DNA of 32,147 nt from NCBI RefSeq assembly GCF_023806635.1, contig NZ_JAMTDQ010000026.1:1-32147 (forward strand), written 5' to 3'. A program made the translations under genes and the position numbers. Below, one piece after another: positions 24,049 to 31,959 of this stretch. How positions within the stretch are numbered: position 1 is the stretch's first letter; each line of letters begins with the position of its first letter. The DNA comes from Accumulibacter sp. (GTDB lineage: Bacteria; Pseudomonadota; Gammaproteobacteria; Burkholderiales; Rhodocyclaceae). The notes beneath the pieces are model-generated. The model worked only from the letters and a program-made list of their open reading frames with translations, was not told where the DNA came from and did not search any database.

Positions 24049-26066
24049 CGCGCGCCTTGACCGTCGCCCTGGTGCTGCTCGCGGTCGCTGCCATACCGAA
24101 CAATGCAGCTGCGCAGGGCAGCGGTGCGAGCCCGGCACAAATCCTTGGTGCGGCCTTGCACGGTGAAATTGACGTTGCGCGGGCCCGTCGTGCTCCGCGC
24201 CCGCGTAGCTTCGCCCACACCGGTGAATGGGCAGAGATACGCAGCGCGCTACTCGAAGGCCGTCGCGCGGGGGAGTTTCGGGATTTTCTTGCCGGACTCG
24301 CTTCCCAACTCGGCGAGCCAGCGAGCTTTGTCCTCGACGTTCCTCAGAAGGGCGTCGACTTTGCCGCGCACGCGCGCTGGGAAGTGGCTATCAAGCAGCA
24401 GGTTGAGAGTGCCTGCCGCGGTGCTCAGAATCTGGCCTTCGCAGCGCTGGTCACCGGGCGGGCGGACTATGCCCGCGCTGCGCGGCGGAAGCTGCTGCTG
24501 CTGACCGAACTGGATCCCCGCGGCCCGACCAGTATCGCGGAGGGTGACTTGTCGGCGCGTATGGTCGCATGGACTCTGGCGCTCGGTCTCGACTGGCTTT
24601 ATTCACAATGGTCGGCGGCAGAAAAAGAGAAACTGCTGGCCGCGATCAGACCGCGCGTCGATGATTTCAGCGAGCGCTGGATCCACGGGCCGCGTTCCTT
24701 GGTGAAGCAGCCGGCGGATTCCCACGGCAACGAGATCATCGGTGCTTTTGCTGAAATTGGGGTGCTGCTCGCGGGCGAGACGCCGGAGGCCGATCGCTGG
24801 ATGCGTGACATCGTTCCGGTCTATGCGCGGCACCTCTCGCCGTTCGGCGGCGATGATGGTGGATACGCGAACGGTACATCCTACGCTTTCGTCGATATGA
24901 CCGAATTCAGCCTTCGCCACTGGGACACGCTCCGGCGAGTGCTCGGCCTCGACCTGACGCTCAAGCCATGGGCTCGCAACTTTGGTCGCTTCCTCGTCTA
25001 TTTCCTGCCGCCGGGGACGCCGGTCGGTGCGTTCGGCGACGCCGCGGAACAGAACTCGGCGCTGGAATGGGCACTTACCGCCCAAGCCTATGCGGCGCGT
25101 GTGCCGCTGCCGCTGCATCGCTGGTATGCACGGCAATGGTTCCAGGGTAGCCGGCCGTCGATGGACGGGCTGCTGGCGCCGTACGTTGAATTCGACGTTT
25201 CTGATCTACCCGAGGGCGTTCCGAATGCAGCACATTTTCCGTCGATCGGCTGGGTGGCGATGCATTCGGACCTGCGTGATCGAGGCCGCACCTCGGTCTA
25301 CTTCAAGAGCAGCCCTTACGGTGCCAACAGTCACGGGCACTACGACCAGAACAGCTTTGTGCTCAACGCCGGCGGGCGGCCGCTGCTGATTGACAGTGGC
25401 TATTACGACTCGTACGGTTCGAAACATCATTTCGGCTGGACGTTTCGAACGAAGGCGCACAACGCGGTGACAGCCGACGGCGGGCGGGGTCAGGAGAGCG
25501 AGCGACGCATGGGTTGGGATGCAGCGGCGCGGGGGAGAATCATCCGCTTTTCAACCGACGGCCGTGTCGATGTCGCAGTCGGCGATGCCACCGAAAGCTA
25601 CACGGGCTTGCAGAAAGCCGTTCGCGGGCTCGTCTATGAACGCAACGAGGAGCGGATCATCGTTTTCGACCGCCTCGCCGCCGAGGCGGCGCGAGTCTGG
25701 GAGTGGAATCTGCATGCGCTCAATCGTTTTCATGTGCTTGAAGATGGCCATATCGAAGTCCGTAATACAGATATGCGCGTGTGCATCGATTTTCGAAGCT
25801 CGGCGAAGACAGCGTTTGGCCAGCACGACCGTTTCGATTTTGAACCGATCCGCGACGCACGCAACCCGCGTCCGTCTCAGTGGCACGGTACTTGGGTCAC
25901 CGAGGCGGCAGCGGCGCACTTTGATGCGGTCGCCATCCTGACGGTCGGTTGCCGGCCGCAGCCCCAACCGCACGTGACCTTCGACGCCGGGGGTTCCGTC
26001 GTCGACTTTGGGGGGGTTCGCTACCGCTTTTCCGGGGGCAGCATTACACGGACAGAGGTGCCATGA
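24045..26066 (+). CDS. Exported heparinase II/III-family protein (polysaccharide lyase fold)
   Basis: A 673-residue protein with a signal peptide (TRALTVALVLLAVAAIPNNA, cleavage probably near AAAQ), so it is likely periplasmic. The first part is an alpha-toroid with LARMVAWTLALGLDWLYSQW-like helices; the sequence NGTSYAF lies near residues 276-282. The heparinase II/III beta-sandwich domain begins around residue 400 and contains GANSHGHYDQNSFVLNAGGR and PLLIDSGYYDSYG, with the His and Tyr pattern usual in these lyases. Residues after 530 are a beta-rich tail. Lyases of this fold cleave uronic-acid polymers, and the gene sits in a cluster with algD, so trimming or editing a uronate-containing exopolysaccharide is a reasonable guess. 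The start is GTG 24045. Confidence 0.82.
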   Translation: MTRALTVALVLLAVAAIPNNAAAQGSGASPAQILGAALHGEIDVARARRAPRPRSFAHTGEWAEIRSALLEGRRAGEFRDFLAGLASQLGEPASFVLDVPQKGVDFAAHARWEVAIKQQVESACRGAQNLAFAALVTGRADYARAARRKLLLLTELDPRGPTSIAEGDLSARMVAWTLALGLDWLYSQWSAAEKEKLLAAIRPRVDDFSERWIHGPRSLVKQPADSHGNEIIGAFAEIGVLLAGETPEADRWMRDIVPVYARHLSPFGGDDGGYANGTSYAFVDMTEFSLRHWDTLRRVLGLDLTLKPWARNFGRFLVYFLPPGTPVGAFGDAAEQNSALEWALTAQAYAARVPLPLHRWYARQWFQGSRPSMDGLLAPYVEFDVSDLPEGVPNAAHFPSIGWVAMHSDLRDRGRTSVYFKSSPYGANSHGHYDQNSFVLNAGGRPLLIDSGYYDSYGSKHHFGWTFRTKAHNAVTADGGRGQESERRMGWDAAARGRIIRFSTDGRVDVAVGDATESYTGLQKAVRGLVYERNEERIIVFDRLAAEAARVWEWNLHALNRFHVLEDGHIEVRNTDMRVCIDFRSSAKTAFGQHDRFDFEPIRDARNPRPSQWHGTWVTEAAAAHFDAVAILTVGCRPQPQPHVTFDAGGSVVDFGGVRYRFSGGSITRTEVP

Positions 26067-26110
26067 AAAACAATCGACGAATTCTCTACGAGGAAGGAAG
26101 CCGGCGATGA
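26063..26110 (+). CDS. 15-residue coupling micro-ORF between lyase and glycosyltransferase genes
   Basis: ATG 26063 overlaps the lyase stop as ATGA, and its own TGA overlaps the next gene's ATG as ATGA, giving the peptide MKNNRRILYEEGSRR. AGAGG lies four bases upstream of it. The micro-ORF fills the only gap in this part of the operon and could carry terminating ribosomes to the next start. It may equally be an accident, because the downstream gene has its own AGGAAGGAAG site (26091-26100). Confidence 0.35.
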   Translation: MKNNRRILYEEGSRR

Positions 26111-27183
26111 GCGGGCAACGACGAAGGATTGTGATGATCGGCACGCACTTAGAAACCATGGGTGGGATTTCGTCGGTGGTCAATGTGTACCGGGCTGCAG
26201 GTTTGTTCGCTCGCTGGCCGATAACCTATATTGCAACGCATTGTGATGGCAGCGGATTGGACAAACTAGGTGCTCTCTTCCGAGGATTCGTGCAGTTTAT
26301 GGTTCTACTGCTGTCGGGCCGGATCAAGCTGGTACACGCGCACGTCTCTTCGCGCGCCAGTTTCTGGCGGAAGTCCTTGTTTCTCTTGCCAGCGATGGTC
26401 TTGAGTATACCGGTTGTGCTGCATTTGCATGGTTCAGAGTTTGCCATTTTCTTCGAGAAAGAATGCGGGGACTGTCGGAAAGCTTTGGTGCGTTTTGTCT
26501 TCAACAGAGCCAGCCGGGTCGTCGTTCTGTCTGCAGCGTGGAAACAATGGGTTCAGGGCATGTGCACCAATCCGCATGTTCTGACGATCTACAACCCCGC
26601 CCTGTTGCCCCGGCAGTCGACCGAGTGGTCGTGCCGGAAGGCCTATACCGTACTGTGTCTTGGGCGCCTCGGAAAGCGCAAGGGCAGCTACGACTTGCTC
26701 GATGCCGTAGCGCAATTAACCAACAAGCATCCTCATGTGAAATTATTGCTTGGTGGGGATGGTGAGATCGAGCAGGTACGTGTTCGCGCTGCCGATTTGG
26801 GGATATCCGACCACGTGCACTTGCTGGGTTGGGTCCGGGGAGAGGGCAAGGACAGATACCTTCGGTCGGCAACGATTTATGCCCTGCCTTCCCACAACGA
26901 AGGCTTGCCGATGAGTGTCTTGGAGGCTATGGCGGCGAGTCTGCCCATCGTTTCGACGTCAGTCGGGGGGATACCCGAGGCAGTCTCCAGCGGCACCGAG
27001 GGATATCTGGTCGAACCCGGGGATATCCCTTCCCTCGTTGCGTGCCTTGATCGTCTGCTCAGTGAGGAAGGGCTGGCCGAACGTATGGGTGTGGCGGCAC
27101 GGTGCAAAGTGGAAGCAACGTTCTCCGCGCAGGCGATCCTGCCGCAGGTGGAGGCGATCTACCGGGAACTCGGTGCGGCATGA
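26107..27183 (+). CDS. Glycosyltransferase family 4 protein
   Basis: A 358-residue GT-B glycosyltransferase with a complete GT4 signature. The acceptor domain starts RRRIVMIGTHLETMGGISSV, followed by VVLHLHGSEFAIFFEKE. The donor domain starts TVLCLGRLGKRKGSYDLLDA, then KLLLGGDGEIEQVR and VHLLGWVRGEGKDRYLRSAT. The E-x7-E motif is intact in SHNEGLPMSVLEAMAASLPI, followed by GGIPEAV. The start at 26107 follows a good AGGAAGGAAG ribosome site; the upstream open frame to 26008 is a lyase shadow. The stop overlaps the next lyase-like gene as ATGA. It is cytoplasmic and probably builds the repeat unit. Confidence 0.9.
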   Translation: MSGQRRRIVMIGTHLETMGGISSVVNVYRAAGLFARWPITYIATHCDGSGLDKLGALFRGFVQFMVLLLSGRIKLVHAHVSSRASFWRKSLFLLPAMVLSIPVVLHLHGSEFAIFFEKECGDCRKALVRFVFNRASRVVVLSAAWKQWVQGMCTNPHVLTIYNPALLPRQSTEWSCRKAYTVLCLGRLGKRKGSYDLLDAVAQLTNKHPHVKLLLGGDGEIEQVRVRAADLGISDHVHLLGWVRGEGKDRYLRSATIYALPSHNEGLPMSVLEAMAASLPIVSTSVGGIPEAVSSGTEGYLVEPGDIPSLVACLDRLLSEEGLAERMGVAARCKVEATFSAQAILPQVEAIYRELGAA

Positions 27184-29162
27184 GTTCGCTCGCCTGGAAG
27201 ATCAACCGGCTGAAGTTGATGAGCCCGGCCGAGTTTGTCTGGCGTACCGCCAAACATGGCCAAAAGATCGCTGCGCGATTTGGTATCGGCACGGCGAAGC
27301 GACCGCCCGCTGCCAGCCTTGATGCTCTTGGGAGATCCTTTGTTTGCATCCCGTCGGCGACTAATGACGTGGGTGATCTCATCACGGTAGCTGACGAGAT
27401 CATCGCGGGTCGTTGGCGTGTTTTTGCGATGGACGCCTTGCCGCTTGGTTTTCCGCCGCGGTGGAACCGCGACCCGAAGACCGGAACGGTGGCGCCGCTT
27501 GCTCCAGGTAAGTCGGTCGACTATCGCCGCGAGGAACTCGTCGGCGATATCAAGTACCTTTGGGAGCCGGCCCGGCACCTGGAACTGGTGACGCTGGCTT
27601 TGGCTTGGCGCGTATCCGGCAACCCGGCGTATCTGGGCGTCAGCCGGACGCTTCTGGATTCTTGGCTCGAGCAGTGTCCGTATCCACTCGGGGTGCACTG
27701 GACAAGCTCGCTGGAACTTGCGGTCCGGCTGGTCAACTGGGCGTTCGCCTGGCATCTGCTGGGCGGCGAGCATTCGCCCCTGTTCTCGGATGCGGATGGC
27801 GCGGCGTTTCGCGATCGCTGGCTGGCAAGCGTCTACCAGCACTGTCACTTCATTGCCGGCTATTTTTCCCGCCATTCGTCGGCGAACAACCATCTCTTTG
27901 GAGAATACATGGGGCTGTTCGTCGCCAGCCTCAACTGGCCTTGTTGGAGAAAAAGTACTCGCTGGGCGGTACTTGCCAAGGCTGGGTTGGAGGAGGAGGC
28001 GGCCCGCCAGAATTTCTCTGACGGTGTGAACAAGGAGCAAGCCGTCTATTACCAGCACGAGGTGATGGACATGATGCTCATCTGCCATGTCGTCGCAACG
28101 GCCAACGGCACCTCGTTCTCGGCTCCGTTCATGCAGCGGCTGGAACGGTTGGCGGAGTTCGTGCATTCGCTCATGGATGTGAACGGCAACGTGCCGATGA
28201 TCGGTGATGCCGACGATGCCGAGATGGTGCGGCTTGCCTACACGCCCGGCTGGAACCGCTTTCGCTCCTTGCTGTGCAGTTGCGCGTTGCTTTTCGGGCG
28301 TGCCGATTTCAAGGCGAAGGCCGGAGATTTCGATGCGAAGAATGCCTTGCTGTTCGGTGAGTCAGGGGTACAGCTGTGGCAGGAACTGTCGGCGGCAGGG
28401 ACCGATACGCCGCGCCGTGAGTTCCCTCAGGGTGGTTACTGGGTGCTGGGCGATCAGTTCGGCAGGCCGAACGAGGTGCGGGCCGTAGTAGACGCCGCAC
28501 CGCTCGGCTATCTATCGATTGCCGCGCACGGGCATGCGGATGCGTTGAGCCTGATGCTCTCCGTAGGCGGAATGCCATTCCTGATCGACCCAGGCACCTT
28601 CGCGTACCACACGCAGAAGAAGTGGCGCGATTACTTCCGCGGTACGTCGGCACACAACACGGTACGCATCGACGGGCAGGATCAATCGGTGATCGGCGGC
28701 AATTTCATGTGGCTGGCCAAGGCCAAGGCCACTTGCGAGCAGTGGTCCTCAGACGAGGGCTGCGATCATTTTTTGGGCAGCCATGATGGCTACATGCGCC
28801 TCGGCGATCCTGTCCTGCATCGGCGGACGATCGACTTCGACAAGACGGCCAGAGTACTCACCGTCATCGACGAAGTTTCGTGCCAGGCCGTACATGAGGT
28901 CGAGCTGTTCTGGCATTTCGCACCGGGGTGTTCGGTATCGCTTTCAGCCAAGCAGGTATTGGCAAGCCACGGGGCGCAACGCCTGCTGATGGATTTTTCC
29001 GGTGACGAGAGCGTCGCCGATCTGGTGCAGGGCGATGATTCGGCCCCGCTCGGCTGGTATTCGGAAGCCTTCGACAGCAAGGTGCCGTGCGTGGTCATTC
29101 GACAGCGCGCGCACGTCGAGGGCGCCGCGAAATTCGTTTCCATGATTTCCATTATTTCTTGA
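27180..29162 (+). CDS. Heparinase II/III-family protein without a signal peptide
   Basis: A 660-residue protein of the heparinase II/III-like type common in exopolysaccharide and capsule loci. It begins MSSLAWKINRLKLMSPAEFV followed by WRTAKHG; this N-terminal R-L-x-x-M-x-P-x-E-x motif is characteristic of the cluster-associated branch. There is no hydrophobic signal, so it appears cytoplasmic. The toroid carries SSANNHLFGEYMG (about residue 233) and NKEQAVYYQHEVMDM (about 283). The beta-sandwich has AAHGHADALSLMLSVGGMPF, then FLIDPGTFAYHT and SAHNTVRIDG. The residues expected for a lyase (Asn, Tyr, His) are in place by position, but activity is unproven. Its substrate would have to be met in the cytoplasm, or the protein is exported by another route. 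It starts by ATGA overlap. Confidence 0.85.
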   Translation: MSSLAWKINRLKLMSPAEFVWRTAKHGQKIAARFGIGTAKRPPAASLDALGRSFVCIPSATNDVGDLITVADEIIAGRWRVFAMDALPLGFPPRWNRDPKTGTVAPLAPGKSVDYRREELVGDIKYLWEPARHLELVTLALAWRVSGNPAYLGVSRTLLDSWLEQCPYPLGVHWTSSLELAVRLVNWAFAWHLLGGEHSPLFSDADGAAFRDRWLASVYQHCHFIAGYFSRHSSANNHLFGEYMGLFVASLNWPCWRKSTRWAVLAKAGLEEEAARQNFSDGVNKEQAVYYQHEVMDMMLICHVVATANGTSFSAPFMQRLERLAEFVHSLMDVNGNVPMIGDADDAEMVRLAYTPGWNRFRSLLCSCALLFGRADFKAKAGDFDAKNALLFGESGVQLWQELSAAGTDTPRREFPQGGYWVLGDQFGRPNEVRAVVDAAPLGYLSIAAHGHADALSLMLSVGGMPFLIDPGTFAYHTQKKWRDYFRGTSAHNTVRIDGQDQSVIGGNFMWLAKAKATCEQWSSDEGCDHFLGSHDGYMRLGDPVLHRRTIDFDKTARVLTVIDEVSCQAVHEVELFWHFAPGCSVSLSAKQVLASHGAQRLLMDFSGDESVADLVQGDDSAPLGWYSEAFDSKVPCVVIRQRAHVEGAAKFVSMISIIS

Positions 29163-29176
29163 TTCAGGGAGTTCCA

Positions 29177-30490
29177 ATGCAGATCAGTATTTTCGGTATG
29201 GGCTATGTCGGTGCAGTCTCGGCGGGCTGCCTCGCCAATGACGGCCACGAGGTGATTGGCGTCGATCCCAACCAGACGAAGGTGGATCTCATCAAAAAGG
29301 GCCAAACGCCGATCATCGAAAGGGATATCGGCGAGATGGTGGCCGCGAACACGGCCTCCGGACGCCTGCGTGCGACGACTGATGTTGGCGACGCGGTACG
29401 TGGTTCAGACATTTCCCTGATCTGCGTCGGTACGCCATCGCAGTTGAACGGGAATCTCGATCTCTCGTACGTGCGCCGCGTGTGCGAGGAAATCGGTTCG
29501 GCAATCAAGGAGAAGGGCGGGTTCCATGTCGTCGTGGCGCGCTCGACGATGCTACCCGGCACGATGCGCAATGTTGTCATCCCCACGCTGGAGCAGTACT
29601 CCGGCAAGGTGGCCGGCAAGGATTTCGGTGTCTGCAACAACCCGGAATTCCTGCGTGAGGGCACCGCGGTTCATGACTACTACAACCCGCCGAAGACGGT
29701 GATCGGGGAATCCGATCCGCGCGCCGGCGATTTGCTGGTGAAGCTCTACGAGAAGATGGACGCGCCGCTGGTGCGCACGGATATCGAGATCGCCGAGATG
29801 GTGAAGTACACCGACAACAACTGGCATGCGCTGAAGGTGGCCTTCGCCAACGAGATTGGCAACCTTTCCAAGGCGCTCGGCATCGACGGCCACAAGGTGA
29901 TGGAGATTTTCTGCACGGACACGAAGCTGAATCTGTCGCCTTACTACATGAAGCCCGGCTTCGCGTTTGGGGGTTCGTGCCTGCCGAAGGATGTCCGCGC
30001 ACTCACTTACAAGGGCCGCAGCCTCGATCTCGACCTGCCGATCCTCAATGCAATCATGCCCAGCAACCAGTGTCAGGTTCAGAAGGGCCTGGACATGGTG
30101 CTTGCCTATGGCAAGAAGCGGGTCGGTATTCTCGGCTTCGCGTTCAAGGCAGGCACCGATGACCTCCGCGAATCGCCGCTGGTGGAAGTGATCGAATCAC
30201 TGATCGGCAAGGGCTACGACATGCGTCTTTTCGACCGCAACGTGAACTTGGCGGCATTGACCGGCGCAAACCGCGATTACATCCTGAATCACATCCCGCA
30301 CATCTCGAAGCTGATGGTCGAGAGTATGAAGGAGGTGCTGGCGTTTGCCGAGGTGATCGTCATCGGCAACGGTGCAAAGGAATTCGCCAGTGTTCTTGAT
30401 CAGTTGAAACCGGGCCAGGTGGTGGTCGATCTCGTGCGGATCGTTCCGAACAAGAGTGAAGCGGGGCGCTACGATGGCATTTGCTGGTAA
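29177..30490 (+). CDS. algD: GDP-mannose 6-dehydrogenase (AlgD)
   Basis: A 437-residue UDP-glucose/GDP-mannose dehydrogenase that oxidises GDP-mannose to GDP-mannuronate with two NAD+. The NAD loop is MQISIFGMGYVGAVSAGCLA. The segment NNPEFLREGTAVHDYYNPPK contains Glu157, and EIAEMVKYTDNNWHALK contains Lys210. The catalytic nucleophile is Cys268 in FAFGGSCLPKDVRALTY, the same number as in Pseudomonas AlgD. The segments SFKAGTDDLRESPLVE-like and the C-terminal GICW also match AlgD rather than UDP-glucose dehydrogenase. GGGAG five bases before ATG 29177 is a good ribosome site. No alg8 or alg44 is nearby, so the product feeds this locus rather than a classical alginate operon. The last 17 bases overlap the next gene. 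Confidence 0.92.
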   Translation: MQISIFGMGYVGAVSAGCLANDGHEVIGVDPNQTKVDLIKKGQTPIIERDIGEMVAANTASGRLRATTDVGDAVRGSDISLICVGTPSQLNGNLDLSYVRRVCEEIGSAIKEKGGFHVVVARSTMLPGTMRNVVIPTLEQYSGKVAGKDFGVCNNPEFLREGTAVHDYYNPPKTVIGESDPRAGDLLVKLYEKMDAPLVRTDIEIAEMVKYTDNNWHALKVAFANEIGNLSKALGIDGHKVMEIFCTDTKLNLSPYYMKPGFAFGGSCLPKDVRALTYKGRSLDLDLPILNAIMPSNQCQVQKGLDMVLAYGKKRVGILGFAFKAGTDDLRESPLVEVIESLIGKGYDMRLFDRNVNLAALTGANRDYILNHIPHISKLMVESMKEVLAFAEVIVIGNGAKEFASVLDQLKPGQVVVDLVRIVPNKSEAGRYDGICW

Positions 30491-31676
30491 GCCGCGACGT
30501 GTTCTCGTCATCGTCGAGAACCTGCCTTCTCCCTTTGATCGACGGGTCTGGCAGGAGTCGACGACACTACGTGACGCCGGGTACGAGGTGACGATTATCT
30601 GCCCGACGGGCAAGGGGTACGAAAAGGCGTTCGAGGTTGTCGAGGGTATCCACATCTACCGCCACAACCTGCCGATGGAAGCTGAGGGCGCCATCGGTTA
30701 TGCGCTTGAGTATTCGGCAGCGCTCTTCTGGGAGTTCGTACTGGCTTGGAAAGTGTTGTTCAAGCGCGGGTTCGACGTGATCCATGCGTGTAACCCGCCG
30801 GATCTGATCTTTCTGGTTGGCGGATTCTTCAAGATTTTCCTCGGCAAGAAATTCCTGTTCGATCATCACGACATCAACCCCGAGTTGTACGAGGCGAAGT
30901 TCAATCGTCGCGACTTCTTCCACAAGCTGATGGTGTTGTTCGAACGGCTGACGTTCAAGACGGCGAACGTTTCGATTGCCACGAACGAATCGTACAAGCG
31001 CATTGCCATCGAACGCGGAGGCATGGAGCCGAACAAGGTGTTCGTGGTGCGCAGCGGCCCGAAGCTGGATCGGCTGCGAATCGTGCCGCCAGTTGAAGCA
31101 TTGAAGCGTGGCCGGAAGCATCTGGTCGGGTATGTGGGCGTAATGGGCAAGCAGGAAGGCATCGATTCTTTGCTGCGGGCAGCAGCGCATATCGTCCATA
31201 AACTCGGTCGCCAGGACGTGCACTTCGGGCTGGTCGGCGGTGGCACTTCGCTAGATGAGATGAAGGCCTACGCGCAGGAGATCGGGATTTCCGACTACGT
31301 GACATTCACTGGCCGCGTGCCGGATCAAGAGCTTCTCGATATGCTGAATACAGCCGATGTCTGCGTGAACCCCGACGTGGCGAATGAGATGAACGACAAA
31401 TCCACCATGAACAAGATCATGGAGTACATGGCACTTGGCAAACCGATCGTGCAGTTCGACCTGACCGAGGGCCACTTCTCAGCGCAGGAAGCATCGCTCT
31501 ATGCGCGCCACAATGATGTAGAGGACATGGCCGCAAAGATCATCGAGTTGCTCGACGATCCTGAAATGCGTCAGCGGATGGGTGAGTTTGCCCGGAATCG
31601 GGTAATCAACGAGCTTGAATGGCAGTACGAGGTGCCGAAGTTGCTGGCGGCGTATGAGGAGTTGTTTCGAAAGTAG
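30474..31676 (+). CDS. Glycosyltransferase family 4 protein
   Basis: A 400-residue GT-B glycosyltransferase of a type common in exopolysaccharide clusters. It opens RRVLVIVENLPSPFDRRVWQ, followed by YEVTIICPTGKGYEKAFEVV. HACNPPDLIFLVGG and FDHHDINPELYEAKF are typical acceptor-domain pieces of this subgroup. In the donor domain VGYVGVMGKQEGIDSLL and VTFTGRVPDQELLDMLNTAD are seen, and the E-x7-E region appears in the form NDKSTMNKIMEYMALGKPIV. ATG 30474 lies inside the end of algD (17-base overlap); a GTG at 30456 is an alternative. It is the last gene of the run. No intrinsic terminator was seen after its stop. Confidence 0.88.
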   Translation: MAFAGKPRRVLVIVENLPSPFDRRVWQESTTLRDAGYEVTIICPTGKGYEKAFEVVEGIHIYRHNLPMEAEGAIGYALEYSAALFWEFVLAWKVLFKRGFDVIHACNPPDLIFLVGGFFKIFLGKKFLFDHHDINPELYEAKFNRRDFFHKLMVLFERLTFKTANVSIATNESYKRIAIERGGMEPNKVFVVRSGPKLDRLRIVPPVEALKRGRKHLVGYVGVMGKQEGIDSLLRAAAHIVHKLGRQDVHFGLVGGGTSLDEMKAYAQEIGISDYVTFTGRVPDQELLDMLNTADVCVNPDVANEMNDKSTMNKIMEYMALGKPIVQFDLTEGHFSAQEASLYARHNDVEDMAAKIIELLDDPEMRQRMGEFARNRVINELEWQYEVPKLLAAYEELFRK

Positions 31677-31726
31677 TCACGCAGTGGTCAAGCCGGTCTC
31701 TGTGTGTGCTCCGTCTTGCGGTGGAG

Positions 31727-31750
31727 TCCAACTCAGTCCAACTCCAACTC
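31727..31750. repeat. Three short direct copies of TCCAACTC
   Basis: Copies start at 31727, 31737 and 31743, so the unit is repeated with offsets of ten and six bases. It looks like replication slippage in a non-coding stretch. Confidence 0.6.
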
Positions 31751-31863
31751 CAGACCACCGCGTCCGCGACTACGCGCAGGCTTCCCGCCGAAGCCCACCT
31801 TGCCACCAGCGCCGAGGCACAGCTTTCTTCCGCAAGGCGAACAGGGCCTGTCGGGAATCCCTG

Positions 31864-31900
31864 AAGCTGCAGCCAGAGCGATCGGCTCCGGCTGCAGCTT
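31864..31900. repeat. Long perfect hairpin, 11-bp stem extending to 16 positions
   Basis: AAGCTGCAGCC (31864-31874) and GGCTGCAGCTT (31890-31900) are exact complements. After one A:C mismatch the stem continues with GAGC/GCTC around the loop GATCG (31880-31884). No T-run follows on either strand, so a bidirectional intrinsic terminator is doubtful. A transcript-processing element, a dispersed palindromic repeat or a factor-dependent terminator remain possible. Confidence 0.6.
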
Positions 31901-31920
31901 GCCCTTGGCCTGGATGGAGT

Positions 31921-31939
31921 GTAAGCGTCCGACACAGCC
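31921..31939 (+). repeat. IS66 terminal inverted repeat
   Basis: The 19-base end sequence starts GTAAGCG, the family hallmark. Its partner at the far end of the element is outside the window, so the repeat length cannot be confirmed here. Confidence 0.6.
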
Positions 31940-31959
31940 ACCCCTCGGGGGCGCCGCGC

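Larger units (their letters stand above)
31677..31920. other. Gene-free stretch between the eps locus and the IS66 element
   Basis: 244 bases with no credible gene on either strand. The content includes three overlapping copies of TCCAACTC and a strong hairpin, both listed separately. Any terminator for the long plus-strand operon would be expected here, but the hairpin is not followed by a T-run. Confidence 0.6.

Noticed and set aside
31727-31750. A CRISPR-like or tandem repeat array
   Set aside because: Only three eight-base copies with irregular spacing and no spacers.
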